A DNA stretch of 52,930 bases from the NCBI GenBank assembly GCA_947493945.1, contig CANLSR010000015.1, positions 1-52,930 of the forward strand, read 5' to 3'. Below the pieces are notes generated by a model that saw only the letters and a program-made list of their open reading frames with translations, was not told the DNA's origin and ran no database searches. This document shows, one piece after another, positions 1-7,374 of this stretch; the stretch's first letter is position 1; each line of letters opens with the position of its first letter. Source of the DNA: an uncultured bacterium (GTDB taxonomy: Bacteria; Bacteroidota; Rhodothermia; Rhodothermales; Rubricoccaceae). A program made the translations under genes and the position numbers.

Positions 1-77
1 GAGGGGTGCAGGACGAGACTGGCCCTACGACGAAGAAAACGCCCCACTTGACAAAGACCTGATTATGGGGGTTCTAC
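1..77 (-). other. attC site of integron cassette 2 (partial, cut by window start)
   Basis: On the minus strand the heptamer GTAGAAC (77-71) fits the outer R'' core of an attC in its conserved AAC. It is the exact reverse complement of GTTCTAC (594-588), the junction that starts the same cassette. In a circular integron cassette these two are expected to match, so this heptamer probably opens the attC of cassette 2. The rest of the site lies beyond the window edge. No partner core was found in bases 1-70. Confidence 0.5.
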
Positions 78-122
78 CGCGCGGGGGTTCCGACGGGCAG
101 GGAGGCCGAAAAACTCCGCTCC

Positions 123-566
123 TCACAGGCCGAGCGCGCGGGCGCGGTCTGGCACCGTAATGGGGATGCGCAATGTGCGGCCACCCGTCGCTATGGCGAT
201 CTGGTCGCGCGCCCATGCCTCATCTACCAAGTACGTGCTGCTCCCGATCTCTTCGCGGGTGTTGACCAACCCCGTCTCCAAGTCGAACCATTCCGCTGCA
301 ATCGGAAGTCTGTTCGGCAACGACCCGGCAGCGGCCTCCTCGACCCAGATCAGCTTTCTAGCCTCCGGCCAGTAGATGCTCCACCGCCAGTTGCCCTCAT
401 CGTTCTCACCAACGTGGAACGTTTGAACTGGCGAGCTATTCCGGCGAGCGCCTTGGTCTTGCGACAGGTTCCGTAGCTCACGGCTCAGATGTGACCATTC
501 TGAGCTGGATTCGCGACACCCGAACAGCAGAGCGACGCAAGCAAGAAGAAGCCATTGCGCTCTCAT
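123..566 (-). CDS. Putative lipoprotein of unknown function, integron cassette 2
   Basis: This 147-residue protein starts with a type II signal peptide: MRAQW, a hydrophobic stretch LLLACVALL and the lipobox LLFGC, with Cys17 as the predicted lipidated residue. The mature part is acidic and polar, with no recognised domain. It contains a Trp-rich patch (NWRWSIYWPEARKLIW) near residues 59-74. The gene lies on the minus strand between two attC cores (588-594 and 71-77), which makes it the cargo of the second cassette, transcribed away from the integrase as usual. It is probably exported and membrane-anchored. Nothing in the sequence supports a specific function. Confidence 0.7.
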   Translation of the reverse strand: MRAQWLLLACVALLFGCRESSSEWSHLSRELRNLSQDQGARRNSSPVQTFHVGENDEGNWRWSIYWPEARKLIWVEEAAAGSLPNRLPIAAEWFDLETGLVNTREEIGSSTYLVDEAWARDQIAIATGGRTLRIPITVPDRARALGL

Positions 567-587
567 CGGGTCTGGCGGATTAGCGCG

Positions 588-716
588 GTAGAACAGTTGA
601 CCGCTCAGCCGCCGAGAGGTGGCGGCACGGCGGTAGGTCGGAGTGATGATAGCGCCGACGGCTGGCGGAACCGAGGGCGCCGACCCTCTCGGTCGGCCTG
701 CAGCGGTGGGTTATGT
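588..716 (-). other. attC recombination site of integron cassette 1
   Basis: The plus strand reads GTAGAAC (588-594) at one end and GTTATGT (710-716) at the other, giving a 129-bp site within the known attC range. The arms pair: accgctcag (600-608) with ctgcagcggt (698-707), and ccgagagg (612-619) with cctctcgg (685-692). The right arm carries single unpaired extra bases relative to the left. Such extrahelical bases are typical of the folded bottom strand of attC sites. The R'' core ACATAAC (minus strand) is the exact reverse complement of GTTATGT at 1599-1593, where the same cassette begins at the attI junction. Confidence 0.75.
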
Positions 717-744
717 GGCGAAGCGAGGTCTAGGGGCAGGGTTT

Positions 745-1311
745 CTAGTGCTCGTATTTCTTTCCGGCCCATAATAAACCCCAAAGACACAACGATCCGA
801 CAACGACTGCAGTAACGACTTGGGGCAAATTGCCCTGAACAATACCAAATATTAGTGCGAAAAAAGCCGACGATCCCAAGAAGCCAGATACAGCGAATAC
901 AAAAGCGTTTCCCAACTGCAAACCAGTTTCTTTTGCGACTTGTCCAATCATCTGCGCGAAGCTGGCGTAGCTCATATTTGCAAAACGCTCAGCCTGTCTC
1001 CTCGCGTTACTGCTCCAGTTTCGAAGGTCCGAGTCGTTAAAGTTCCGCCAGTCACCGTAATAGCTTTGTTTTACTGTAGAATCACCGTCAGTTGATGTCC
1101 AATTGAACCGTTCGGAGTCGTACTTCAACCTCGCCTCACTATCCGAAAGGATGAGGTATGCTTCGTTGATCCGAATGAACTGCTCATGAGCATCTAGCTC
1201 TTTGTTTTTATCAGGATGATACCTGAGAGCAAGACGTCTGTATGATTTTTTGACTTCCTCAACCGTCGCCTCGGGACGAACCTCAAGGACTGCGTAGTAA
1301 TCAGGCTCCAT
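745..1311 (-). CDS. Membrane-anchored J-domain (DnaJ-like) protein, integron cassette 1
   Basis: The 188-residue protein has a complete N-terminal J domain at about residues 3-68, starting DYYAVLEVRPEATVEEVK and including the HPD tripeptide (YHPDKN) that stimulates Hsp70 ATPase activity. A polar linker follows. The C-terminal 60 residues hold two hydrophobic segments (FVFAVSGFLGSSAFFALIFG and VVTAVVVGSLCLWGLLW). There is no G/F region, zinc finger or substrate-binding C-domain, so this is a type III J protein that would recruit DnaK to the membrane. Its start overlaps the upstream small membrane-protein gene by 11 bp, so the two are probably coupled. The gene is visibly richer in A+T than its neighbours, consistent with recent arrival as a cassette. 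The client is unknown. Confidence 0.85.
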   Translation of the reverse strand: MEPDYYAVLEVRPEATVEEVKKSYRRLALRYHPDKNKELDAHEQFIRINEAYLILSDSEARLKYDSERFNWTSTDGDSTVKQSYYGDWRNFNDSDLRNWSSNARRQAERFANMSYASFAQMIGQVAKETGLQLGNAFVFAVSGFLGSSAFFALIFGIVQGNLPQVVTAVVVGSLCLWGLLWAGKKYEH

Positions 1312-1537
1312 CTCTCATGCCCCCAGGAGGATCTGCGGGTTTGGTCTTGTCTAGAGTAACCTCCTGCGTCTCGTCCTCCTTTGGAGATCTGAACATGCTC
1401 CGCACGCCGTAAAAAAGCCCCAGGGCGAGCAAGCCCACGAACACTTGACTACTTCCCGCTTCAAGGAGGAGAGCGGCGACGAAGAAGAAGACGATGACCA
1501 AGATCACCGTGACGGCAATTTTTCCTCCTGTGCCCAT
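1301..1537 (-). CDS. Small membrane protein, first gene of integron cassette 1
   Basis: The 78-residue protein has two hydrophobic segments: about residues 7-27 (IAVTVILVIVFFFVAALLLE) and 33-46 (FVGLLALGLFYGV). A charged cytoplasmic-type tail ends in proline and glycine residues. No family was recognised. Its 3' end overlaps the start of the J-domain gene by 11 bp, so the pair is one translationally coupled unit in the cassette nearest the integrase, the position normally expressed best from the integron promoter. It may form a membrane complex with the J protein; that is inference from coupling only. Confidence 0.65.
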   Translation of the reverse strand: MGTGGKIAVTVILVIVFFFVAALLLEAGSSQVFVGLLALGLFYGVRSMFRSPKEDETQEVTLDKTKPADPPGGMRDGA

Positions 1538-1592
1538 GATTTTGTCGGTTGGTGGTGAGTGTCAGGTCGGGTCGGTGCTCTGTCCCAGAGCC

Positions 1593-1739
1593 ACATAACA
1601 AGTATTGGGCGTCGCCGTGCGCGATAAACCCGGAGGCGCCGCGCGGCATAACGCGCCCAGACTACCACGGCCACCGTTGTGCGTCAATGGCTTACGTTGT
1701 CCGGGCTTGTTTTTATCCGGTCACGCGCGCGGTATCGAC
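1593..1739. other. attI region and integrase promoter region
   Basis: This stretch separates intI from the first cassette. On the minus strand GTTATGT (1599-1593) fits the GTT-type insertion core, and it is reverse-complementary to the R'' core of the cassette 1 attC. The crossover between attI and cassette 1 is therefore placed at about 1598/1599. Imperfect palindromes around tgggcg (1614-1619) and cgccca (1654-1659), and a second ataac box (1648-1652), could be integrase-binding sites. The intI promoter should lie at 1685-1739, but no clear -35/-10 pair was seen. Confidence 0.6.
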
Positions 1740-2756
1740 ATGTCCACTCCTCCACCCGACGCGTCCGCCGCCGCCGAGCCGGGCGCCCCAGGCCTCTTGG
1801 ACGCCGTCCGCTCGGCGTGCCGGCTCCGCCACTACTCGATCCGCACCGAGACCGCCTACGCCTCTTGGGCGCGCCGCTTCTGCCTGTTCCACCGTGACGC
1901 CGGCGGTCGGCCCCGTCACCCGGAGGCGATGGCCGAGCCGGAGGTCGTCGCCTTCCTGGCCCACCTCGCCGAAGACCGCCAGGTAGCGTCCTCGACTCAG
2001 AATCAGGCGCTGGCGGCGATCCTGTTCCTCTACGAGGCCGTGCTGGACCGGCCGCTCGACAGTCTCGGCGCCTTCCCCCGCGCCAAGCGACCCAAGCGGT
2101 TGCCTGTGGTGCTGACGAGGCAGGAGGTCGAGGCCGTGCTCTCGCGCTTGGACGGCACGCACCGGCTGGTGGCGAGCCTGCTCTACGGCTCCGGTCTCCG
2201 ACTCTTGGAGGGGCTCCGGCTGCGCGTCAAGGACGTCGGGTTGGCCGAGGGCCACCTGGTCGTCCGCGAGGGCAAGGGCGACCGCGACCGGGTGACCGTG
2301 CTGCCGTCGGTGCTCGCCGAGCCGCTCCGCACCCAGCTCGACTACGTCCGCGCGCTTCACGCCCGAGACGTCGCTGCGGGCCAGGGCTCGGTGTACCTGC
2401 CGACGGCCGTGGCGCGGAAGTACCCCGGCGCGGCGACGGAGACGGGCTGGCAGTACGTGTTCCCGGCCAGTCGGCTCTCGCACGACCCGAGGTCCGGCGC
2501 GAGACGGCGGCACCACCTGACCGAGAGCCCGATCCAGAAGGCGGTCCGGCGGGCGGCGCAGGCCGCGGGCGTCGAGAAGCCGGTGAGCCCGCACGCGTTC
2601 CGGCACTCGTTCGCGACGCACATGCTGGAGCGGGGCGCCGACATCCGCACCGTCCAGGAGCTACTCGGTCACAAGGACGTGCGCACGACGGAGATCTACA
2701 CCCACGTGCTGAACCGGGGGGTGCGCGGGGTGGTGAGTCCGCTCGACGGACTCTGA
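1740..2756 (+). CDS. intI: Integron integrase (tyrosine recombinase)
   Basis: The 338-residue protein matches the usual IntI length of about 337. A SAM-like N-terminal domain (about residues 18-105) is followed by a tyrosine recombinase catalytic domain. The catalytic residues are visible: Arg154 (GLRLLE), His285 and Arg288 in [12 protein letters not shown], His311 (GHKD) and the nucleophile Tyr320 (EIYTHV). The stretch [20 protein letters not shown] with the following [10 protein letters not shown] matches the extra IntI-specific patch that separates integron integrases from XerC/D. The ATG at 1740 (MSTPPPDAS) was chosen over an upstream in-frame start at 1605, because that extension would run through attI. 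Cassettes lie upstream and read the other way, the standard integron layout. Confidence 0.93.
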   Translation: MSTPPPDASAAAEPGAPGLLDAVRSACRLRHYSIRTETAYASWARRFCLFHRDAGGRPRHPEAMAEPEVVAFLAHLAEDRQVASSTQNQALAAILFLYEAVLDRPLDSLGAFPRAKRPKRLPVVLTRQEVEAVLSRLDGTHRLVASLLYGSGLRLLEGLRLRVKDVGLAEGHLVVREGKGDRDRVTVLPSVLAEPLRTQLDYVRALHARDVAAGQGSVYLPTAVARKYPGAATETGWQYVFPASRLSHDPRSGARRRHHLTESPIQKAVRRAAQAAGVEKPVSPHAFRHSFATHMLERGADIRTVQELLGHKDVRTTEIYTHVLNRGVRGVVSPLDGL

Positions 2757-2811
2757 GTCGTCGGGCAGAGCGACGTCCGTGTAGAAGCACAGGCCGTTAT
2801 TGCAACGAGCG

Positions 2812-3162
2812 TCATCCCTCCCCGAGCACCAGCACCTCCCGTTCAATCCGAGCGCCCGACTCGTCCCGCGCCCGCTCCAGGTCGTAGTGGGCCTGGAGCC
2901 GGACCCAGAAGTCGGCCGTCGTGCCGAAGTAGCGCGCCAGCCGGAGCGCCGTGTCGGCGGTCACCGACCGCTTGCCGTGGACGATCTCGTTGATCCGCCG
3001 CGGCGGGACCCGCATGGCGAGGGCGGCCTTGTTCTGGGAGAGCCCGAGCGGCGTCAGGAACTCCTCGGCCAGGACCTCGCCGGGGTGGACGGGGGGGAGC
3101 TTGTCGCCGGCGCCTCGATCGGGAGAGGGGAGGGCGGGGGCTCGGTCGGGGGCGGTGGCCAT
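2812..3162 (-). CDS. higA: HigA-type antitoxin, XRE family
   Basis: The protein of about 116 residues carries a HigA-type helix-turn-helix domain: a PPVHPGEVLAEEFLTPLGLS entry motif, then recognition helices around NKAALAMRVPPRRINEIVHG and the conserved SVTADTALRLARYFGTTADF. HigA binds and neutralises the HigB mRNA interferase and represses the shared operon. The toxin gene lies immediately upstream with a 35-bp gap, the toxin-first order typical of higBA. The ATG at 3162 was chosen; the N-terminus before PPVHPGEV is proline-rich and poorly conserved, so the true start may differ. Confidence 0.88.
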   Translation of the reverse strand: MATAPDRAPALPSPDRGAGDKLPPVHPGEVLAEEFLTPLGLSQNKAALAMRVPPRRINEIVHGKRSVTADTALRLARYFGTTADFWVRLQAHYDLERARDESGARIEREVLVLGEG

Positions 3163-3197
3163 CGGTTCGGCGCCTCGGGCGCGGGGTTCGTGGTCGG

Positions 3198-3488
3198 TCA
3201 GTGGTAGTCGACGATCTCGACGTCGTAGGCGTCGCCGTCGCGCCAGGTGAAGCAGACCCGCCACTGGTCGTTGACGCGGATGGAGTGCTGGCCGGCCCGG
3301 TCGCCCTTGAGCGCCTCCAGCCGAGTGGCCGGCGTGGCCACGGGCGGGCGGAGGTCGGCGAGGTCGGCGTCGGCGTGGACCATGACGAGCTTGCGGAGGG
3401 CGCGGCGCTGGACGTCGGGGGGGAGCCGGCGGGCCGGCTGGCGTCGGAAGAGCCGCTCGGTCTCGGCGTCGGCGAACGTCTTGATCAC
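3198..3488 (-). CDS. higB: HigB-type toxin, RelE/ParE superfamily mRNA interferase
   Basis: The 96-residue length is normal for HigB. The family signature is nearly complete: MIKTFADAETERLF at the N-terminus, PPDVQRRALRKLVMV, then GDRAGQHSIRVNDQWRVCF and the terminal DVEIVDYH. The His and Arg positions used for ribosome-dependent mRNA cleavage are present, so it is probably active. It is the first gene of a minus-strand pair with higA. Such modules stabilise plasmids and are common integron or mobile-element cargo. This one lies downstream of intI, outside the cassette array. Confidence 0.9.
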   Translation of the reverse strand: MIKTFADAETERLFRRQPARRLPPDVQRRALRKLVMVHADADLADLRPPVATPATRLEALKGDRAGQHSIRVNDQWRVCFTWRDGDAYDVEIVDYH

Positions 3489-3711
3489 GGGCGGCTGGGG
3501 GACGACGTGGGGAGTATAACGCCGTGCGTCATGAACAGCAACGGCCCTGCGCTCTGCGCCGTGTCAAAAAGGACCGGTTCTGACGCCGCCTCTGACCCCA
3601 TCACCGACCCACCCCCAATCTGTCGTCCGCGTCCGACAACCCGTCCCGGAATCTACGCCCCGCAAACCCCGGCGCCGTATCTTCTGGGACCCCGCCCCCT
3701 CCAGCACTCCG

Positions 3712-3996
3712 ATGAACCCGGCCCCCTCCGTCGACCTCCCCTCCGTCGAGCACCTCGTCACCTTCGCCGGCGGCTCGGTCGCCCACCTCTCGGTCCACCC
3801 CGACCCGTCGCTCGAGGGCGAGCTCGGCGACCTGCTCCGGGCCGCGGGCTCCGAGCCGGACGACGTCGTCTCGGTCGAGGCTCTCCGGTCGTTCGTGCTC
3901 GACGAGGACCTCGGCGAGCGTCCCGCTGGCGGTGGCCGCCAGCGCGGCGACGGTGGCCACGACGCCGGCAGCCACGCCGGCCAGCCGGGCGACTGA
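3712..3996 (+). CDS. Small hypothetical protein coupled to resolvase
   Basis: The 94-residue predicted protein begins MNPAPSVDLPSVEHLV and ends in a low-complexity Gly/Asp/His tail. Residues 15-70 are acidic and moderately ordered (LVTFAGGSVAHLSVHPDPSL, DVVSVEALRSFVLDEDL). No family was recognised. Its TGA overlaps the ATG of the resolvase (TGATG at 3994-3998), which supports translation as a coupled upstream gene. The glycine-rich tail and high GC also allow a chance reading frame. Bases 3489-3711 upstream hold no other gene. Confidence 0.45.
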   Translation: MNPAPSVDLPSVEHLVTFAGGSVAHLSVHPDPSLEGELGDLLRAAGSEPDDVVSVEALRSFVLDEDLGERPAGGGRQRGDGGHDAGSHAGQPGD

Positions 3997-4574
3997 TGCT
4001 CGTCGGCTACGCCCGCGTCTCGACGGCCGACCAGGACCCGGCCCTCCAGCTCGACGCCCTCCACGCCGCCGGGTGCGAGCGCGTCTTCGAGGAGCGGGCC
4101 TCCGGCGCCCGCTCCGACCGGCCCGTGCTCGCCGAGGCGATGGACTTCGCGCGCGAGGGGGACACGCTCGTCGTCTGGCGGCTCGACCGGTTCGGCCGCT
4201 CGCTCAAGGACCTGATCGTCAAGGTGGGCCAGCTGGAGCAGGCCGGGGTCGGGTTCCGCTCGCTCACCGAGGCCATCGACACGACCACGGCCGGCGGGCG
4301 CCTCGTGCTCCACGTGTTCGGGGCGCTGGCCGAGTTCGAGCGAGAGCTGATTCGGGAGCGGACCGTGGCCGGGCTGGAGGCGGCCCGGGCGCGGGGGCGG
4401 AAGGGCGGACGGCCACCGGCGATGAACCGGCGCCAGGTGAGGCAGGCGGCGGCGCTGCTCAAAGACCCCCAGACGGTGGTCGCCGACGTCCTGGCCACGT
4501 TCGCCGTCTCGAAGTCGACGCTCTACCGCTACGTCTCGCCGACCGGCGAGGTACGCAAACTGCCCGAGCGCTAG
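3996..4574 (+). CDS. Serine recombinase, Tn3 resolvase/DNA invertase family
   Basis: The protein has 192 residues, the normal size for small serine recombinases. The N-terminal catalytic domain begins MLVGYARVSTADQ with Ser9 as the nucleophile. The conserved arginines are in VVWRLDRFGRSLKDL (about residues 66-80), and GGRLVLHVFGALAEFERELI forms the start of the long E helix. The C-terminus is a Hin-like helix-turn-helix ending STLYRYVSP. It would resolve plasmid dimers or transposon cointegrates, or invert DNA. A resolution site could lie in the following intergenic region, which is rich in palindromes. The ATG at 3996 overlaps the stop of the upstream small gene. Confidence 0.92.
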   Translation: MLVGYARVSTADQDPALQLDALHAAGCERVFEERASGARSDRPVLAEAMDFAREGDTLVVWRLDRFGRSLKDLIVKVGQLEQAGVGFRSLTEAIDTTTAGGRLVLHVFGALAEFERELIRERTVAGLEAARARGRKGGRPPAMNRRQVRQAAALLKDPQTVVADVLATFAVSKSTLYRYVSPTGEVRKLPER

Positions 4575-4591
4575 GGGACCTTCGAGATACG

Positions 4592-4711
4592 ATGCTGGCG
4601 ACGCCAATTGAGGACGAGCGGGCTCAGATTTTCGAGCGAGCTAAGGCCGGGTTGAGGCGAGCCAGGAAGGCTGGCATGACTGTCGAGATCGGGTCACGAG
4701 CGGGCCAATGA
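4592..4711 (+). CDS. Possible 39-residue small protein
   Basis: A short frame reads MLATPIEDERAQIFERAKAG and ends EIGSRAGQ. It is helical and charged, with alternating acidic and basic clusters, starting 17 bp after the resolvase stop. No homologous family was recognised. The amino-acid composition is more protein-like than that of the surrounding shadow frames, but the length is too small to be sure. It might be the remnant of a longer gene. Confidence 0.25.
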   Translation: MLATPIEDERAQIFERAKAGLRRARKAGMTVEIGSRAGQ

Positions 4712-4816
4712 GGAGCGCCAGTGGACGGCGTCTGTTTGGCGCACGGGATGCAACCGGCCCAGGGGAGGGGGCGTATGAGGAGGAAGGCAAAGGCAACTTC
4801 AAAAATGGCAAGTAGT

Positions 4817-4836
4817 GTTTTTGTTGCCACAAAAAC
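4817..4836. repeat. Perfect 8-bp inverted repeat, AT-rich hairpin
   Basis: GTTTTTGT (4817-4824) and ACAAAAAC (4829-4836) are perfect inverted repeats with a 4-base loop TGCC. The T-run could also act as a terminator for the upstream gene. The position before mobC favours an oriT structure. Confidence 0.6.
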
Positions 4837-4865
4837 TAATCGCCGGCCTCGGCTCCGCCTCGACA

Positions 4866-4888
4866 CTCGAACCGGCCGCCGGTTCGAG
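4866..4888. repeat. Perfect 10-bp inverted repeat, GC-rich hairpin
   Basis: CTCGAACCGG (4866-4875) and CCGGTTCGAG (4879-4888) form a perfect 10-bp stem with a 3-base loop CCG. There is no T-run, so a terminator is unlikely. A relaxosome or resolvase binding site fits better. Confidence 0.65.
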
Positions 4889-4950
4889 TCCTTCGCAGTC
4901 GGCCTCCGGCCGATGCTCAAGCGGGGGCGCCCGGCCGCCCTCGGCGCCCC

Positions 4951-5382
4951 ATGAACAGAGCTCCTAACTCCGACGGCCACGCCCTCAAGGTGACCGCTAG
5001 CGCGCCGCCGGCGACCGCCGAGGGCGGGCGGCCACAGCATCCCAAGAGCGGCCGCCCGAAGAAGAAGAAAGCCGATCTCCGGACCGCCCAGTTCCGAATC
5101 CGAGTGACGCCGCGGGAGAAGGACCGCATCGAGCACGAGGCGAGGGAGGCCGGTCTGTCGTCGTCCGATTACCTCCGGCGCCGGGCGCTGGGCGAGCCGG
5201 TCGTCGCGCAGGCCGACGCCGGCGCCGAGCGCCAGCTCCGGCGCGTCGGCGTGAACCTGAACCAGCTCGTGCGGGCGGCCCACGCCGGCGGGCTCGCCGC
5301 GGTGGCGGCCGAGGCCGGCGCCGTGCTGGACGAGGTCCGGGCTCAGGTCGCCAAGGTGTGGCGGAGCCCCGAGGGGTCGTGA
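4951..5382 (+). CDS. mobC: MobC-like relaxosome accessory protein
   Basis: The 143-residue protein has a basic, flexible N-terminus (GRPKKKKADLR), then a ribbon-helix-helix core (RTAQFRIRVTPREKDRIEHE, followed by AGLSSSDYLRRRALGE). The signature LRRVGVNLNQLVRAAHAG is diagnostic for MobC/MbeC-type mobilisation proteins. It binds oriT and helps the relaxase melt and nick DNA. Its TGA overlaps the GTG start of mobA (GTGA at 5379-5382), so the two are translationally coupled. It is the first gene after the putative oriT, so it probably also represses its own promoter. Confidence 0.88.
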   Translation: MNRAPNSDGHALKVTASAPPATAEGGRPQHPKSGRPKKKKADLRTAQFRIRVTPREKDRIEHEAREAGLSSSDYLRRRALGEPVVAQADAGAERQLRRVGVNLNQLVRAAHAGGLAAVAAEAGAVLDEVRAQVAKVWRSPEGS

Positions 5383-7322
5383 TCGGGGCGGCGAGCACCG
5401 GCACCGGCTTCCGCGCGCTCGGCAGCTACCTGATCGAGAAAGACCCGTCGCGGGTGGAATGGGCCGAGACGCGGAACACGATGGCGACCGAGCCGCGCGA
5501 GGCGTGGGCCGAGATGGAGCGGGAGGTCGCGCTCTCCAACAGTCGGGTGAAGCAGCCGATGTACCACGTCGCCATCTCGTTCGACCCGACCGACCAGCCG
5601 ACCGACGCGGAGGTGCGCGAGGCGGCCGACCGGACACTGAGGGACCTCGGTATGGGCACACACCAGGCGATCATGGTTCGGCACAACGATACGGGGCACG
5701 CGCACGTGCACATCATGGTGAACCGAGTGGGACCCGAGGGAGAGGTGTGGTCCACGTCGTTTTCAGATAGACGACTCCGAGCCTCTCTGGAGGTCCAGGA
5801 GCGCGAACTCGGCGTCCGCTGGACGGGCCAAAATGCCGAGATGATAGCGAGGGCCAACCGGGCGTTCGAGCAGGCGGCCGACCGGCCGGCCGTGCGCGAG
5901 CTGATCGGGCGGGAGCCGGTGGCCACGACGACGGGTCCAGCTCGGGACCGGGGGTTCGCGGCCGAGGTTCGCGGCTCGTCTCTGGCCGACTTCAAGGGCG
6001 CGTCGAGTTGGTCGGATTTAGAGGCGCGGCTGGCGGCGCGCGGGCTGACCATCGAGCGCCGGGGACAGGGTGCGGTCGTGACCGACGGAGAGCGCGAGGC
6101 CAAGCTGTCGTCGGTCTCGCGGTCGGTGACGAGGGGCAAGCTAGAGGCCCGGTTGGGGCCGCTCGCAGAGCACCAGTCCGCGAAAGAGCGCTCGCCGTCG
6201 CAGAGCCTCGCCCGACTGGCGGCGCCCGCCGGAGTGGCGAGGATGGGCACGTCGGCGGCGAGCGCGCGGCGGGCGCCGGTCTCGTTGCTGTCTCGACGTC
6301 GGGCGGCGGCGGCCGTGGGCAAGGTCGGCCGTCGGCTCCAACCGGTGTCGATCCGGGGCGCGGCCGGCCGGGCGCTCCGAGGCGAGGCGGACCAGGACCC
6401 GGAGACCCGGGCGGCCCAGAGGGCGGCCCGTCTGACGCTAGGCGTCGCGCGGGCGTCGCTGGCCAGCCGCCGCGCCGTGGCCGCCAAGCCGGCGGTCCAG
6501 CGGGCTGCCCCGCCGGGGAGGGCGGAGCGGATGACGCTGGAGAGGCTACGGGGCCTCGTGCGAGCGAAGGAGAGGGCGCGGGTCGAGCGCGTGGTGGCGC
6601 TCGTTCAGCGCGCCCACAGCTACGAGCGTACGGCGGCGTCGCTCGGCGTGGCCACGCGCTACCAGGGGCAGGTGGAGGGGACCGTCGCGCTCGCGCGCCA
6701 GGCGAGCGCGACGACGCGGGCGCTAGACGTCCACCTGGGCCACATCTACGAGCGGCCGGCCGAGGCGCGGGCGCGGATGCTGGGCTACGCCGACAAGGCG
6801 GGGCCGGAGAAGGTGTCGCAGTTGCTGGCGCGCGAGCCGGAGCGGTTCGGGAAGATGGTGGCCCCTCCCTCCGGTGGAGGGAGGCCCGAGCCGCCGGCGC
6901 AGTCGCGCCTGGGCAAGCTGTTCTCGAAGCCAACGGCCGCCGTCCCCGACCACGCGGCGGCCCTCGCTCAGCGGGTGCAGGAGGCCGGGCCTCTGGTGAC
7001 GAGCGCGCACCAGGCGCGGACGCAGGCGACCGAGGCCGTGAGGTCGCTGGGGCTGGGCACCGGGGCGGCCCGTCCCATCAAGGGCGCCGAGCTCTCCCAG
7101 GCCGTCGAGCGCCGGGTGGGGCGGCTCCGGGCGACCGCCGAGCTGGGGATGAGCCGGGTGCCCGGCTCGCGCGCGGCCTCGGACCAGCTCGCGCGCGCGG
7201 TCCGGGGGCTCACGCCACGCCAACAGGCGCAGGTCGTGTCACGCGTCGGGAGGGCTGGGCTCGGCACCGTGTCCCGCTCCCTGTCCGTGGCCAAGGCTGT
7301 GGTCCGAGGGATGCAGCGCTAG
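5379..7322 (+). CDS. mobA: MobA-type relaxase (MOBP superfamily)
   Basis: The protein of about 647 residues nicks oriT and pilots the single strand into the recipient. The N-terminal relaxase domain spans about residues 1-190. The start VIGAASTGTGFRALGSYLIE matches the usual MOBP beginning, with a Tyr in the position expected for motif I. The metal-binding motif III is RHNDTGHAHVHIMVNRV (His107, His109 and His111). The remaining 450 residues are Arg/Ala-rich and helical with no recognised helicase or primase domain. The GTG at 5379 was chosen because it overlaps the mobC stop and gives the family's typical N-terminus; an in-frame GTG at 5358 would add seven residues. The gene ends 52 bp from the convergent coupling-protein gene. 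Confidence 0.9.
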   Translation: MIGAASTGTGFRALGSYLIEKDPSRVEWAETRNTMATEPREAWAEMEREVALSNSRVKQPMYHVAISFDPTDQPTDAEVREAADRTLRDLGMGTHQAIMVRHNDTGHAHVHIMVNRVGPEGEVWSTSFSDRRLRASLEVQERELGVRWTGQNAEMIARANRAFEQAADRPAVRELIGREPVATTTGPARDRGFAAEVRGSSLADFKGASSWSDLEARLAARGLTIERRGQGAVVTDGEREAKLSSVSRSVTRGKLEARLGPLAEHQSAKERSPSQSLARLAAPAGVARMGTSAASARRAPVSLLSRRRAAAAVGKVGRRLQPVSIRGAAGRALRGEADQDPETRAAQRAARLTLGVARASLASRRAVAAKPAVQRAAPPGRAERMTLERLRGLVRAKERARVERVVALVQRAHSYERTAASLGVATRYQGQVEGTVALARQASATTRALDVHLGHIYERPAEARARMLGYADKAGPEKVSQLLAREPERFGKMVAPPSGGGRPEPPAQSRLGKLFSKPTAAVPDHAAALAQRVQEAGPLVTSAHQARTQATEAVRSLGLGTGAARPIKGAELSQAVERRVGRLRATAELGMSRVPGSRAASDQLARAVRGLTPRQQAQVVSRVGRAGLGTVSRSLSVAKAVVRGMQR

Positions 7323-7374
7323 ACCGGCGGTCACGGCCGACGGCCAGTGCCGACCGCCAGCCGCTGGCGGTCCT

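Larger units (their letters stand above)
4712..4950 (+). other. Probable origin of transfer (oriT) region
   Basis: This 239-bp non-coding region directly precedes mobC-mobA, where oriT sits in many MOBP plasmids. It holds an AT-rich hairpin (GTTTTTGT, loop TGCC, ACAAAAAC at 4817-4836), a wider ggcaac/gttgcc pair (4792-4797 and 4823-4828), and a GC-rich hairpin at 4866-4888. An AT-rich island at 4796-4840 in otherwise GC-rich DNA would favour melting. No nic consensus could be assigned. A res site for the nearby resolvase is an alternative. Confidence 0.5.

Noticed and set aside
4866..4888. tRNA T-arm (GGTTCGAGTCC)
   Set aside because: The sequence forms a perfect 10-bp palindrome, and no acceptor, D or anticodon stems can be built around it.
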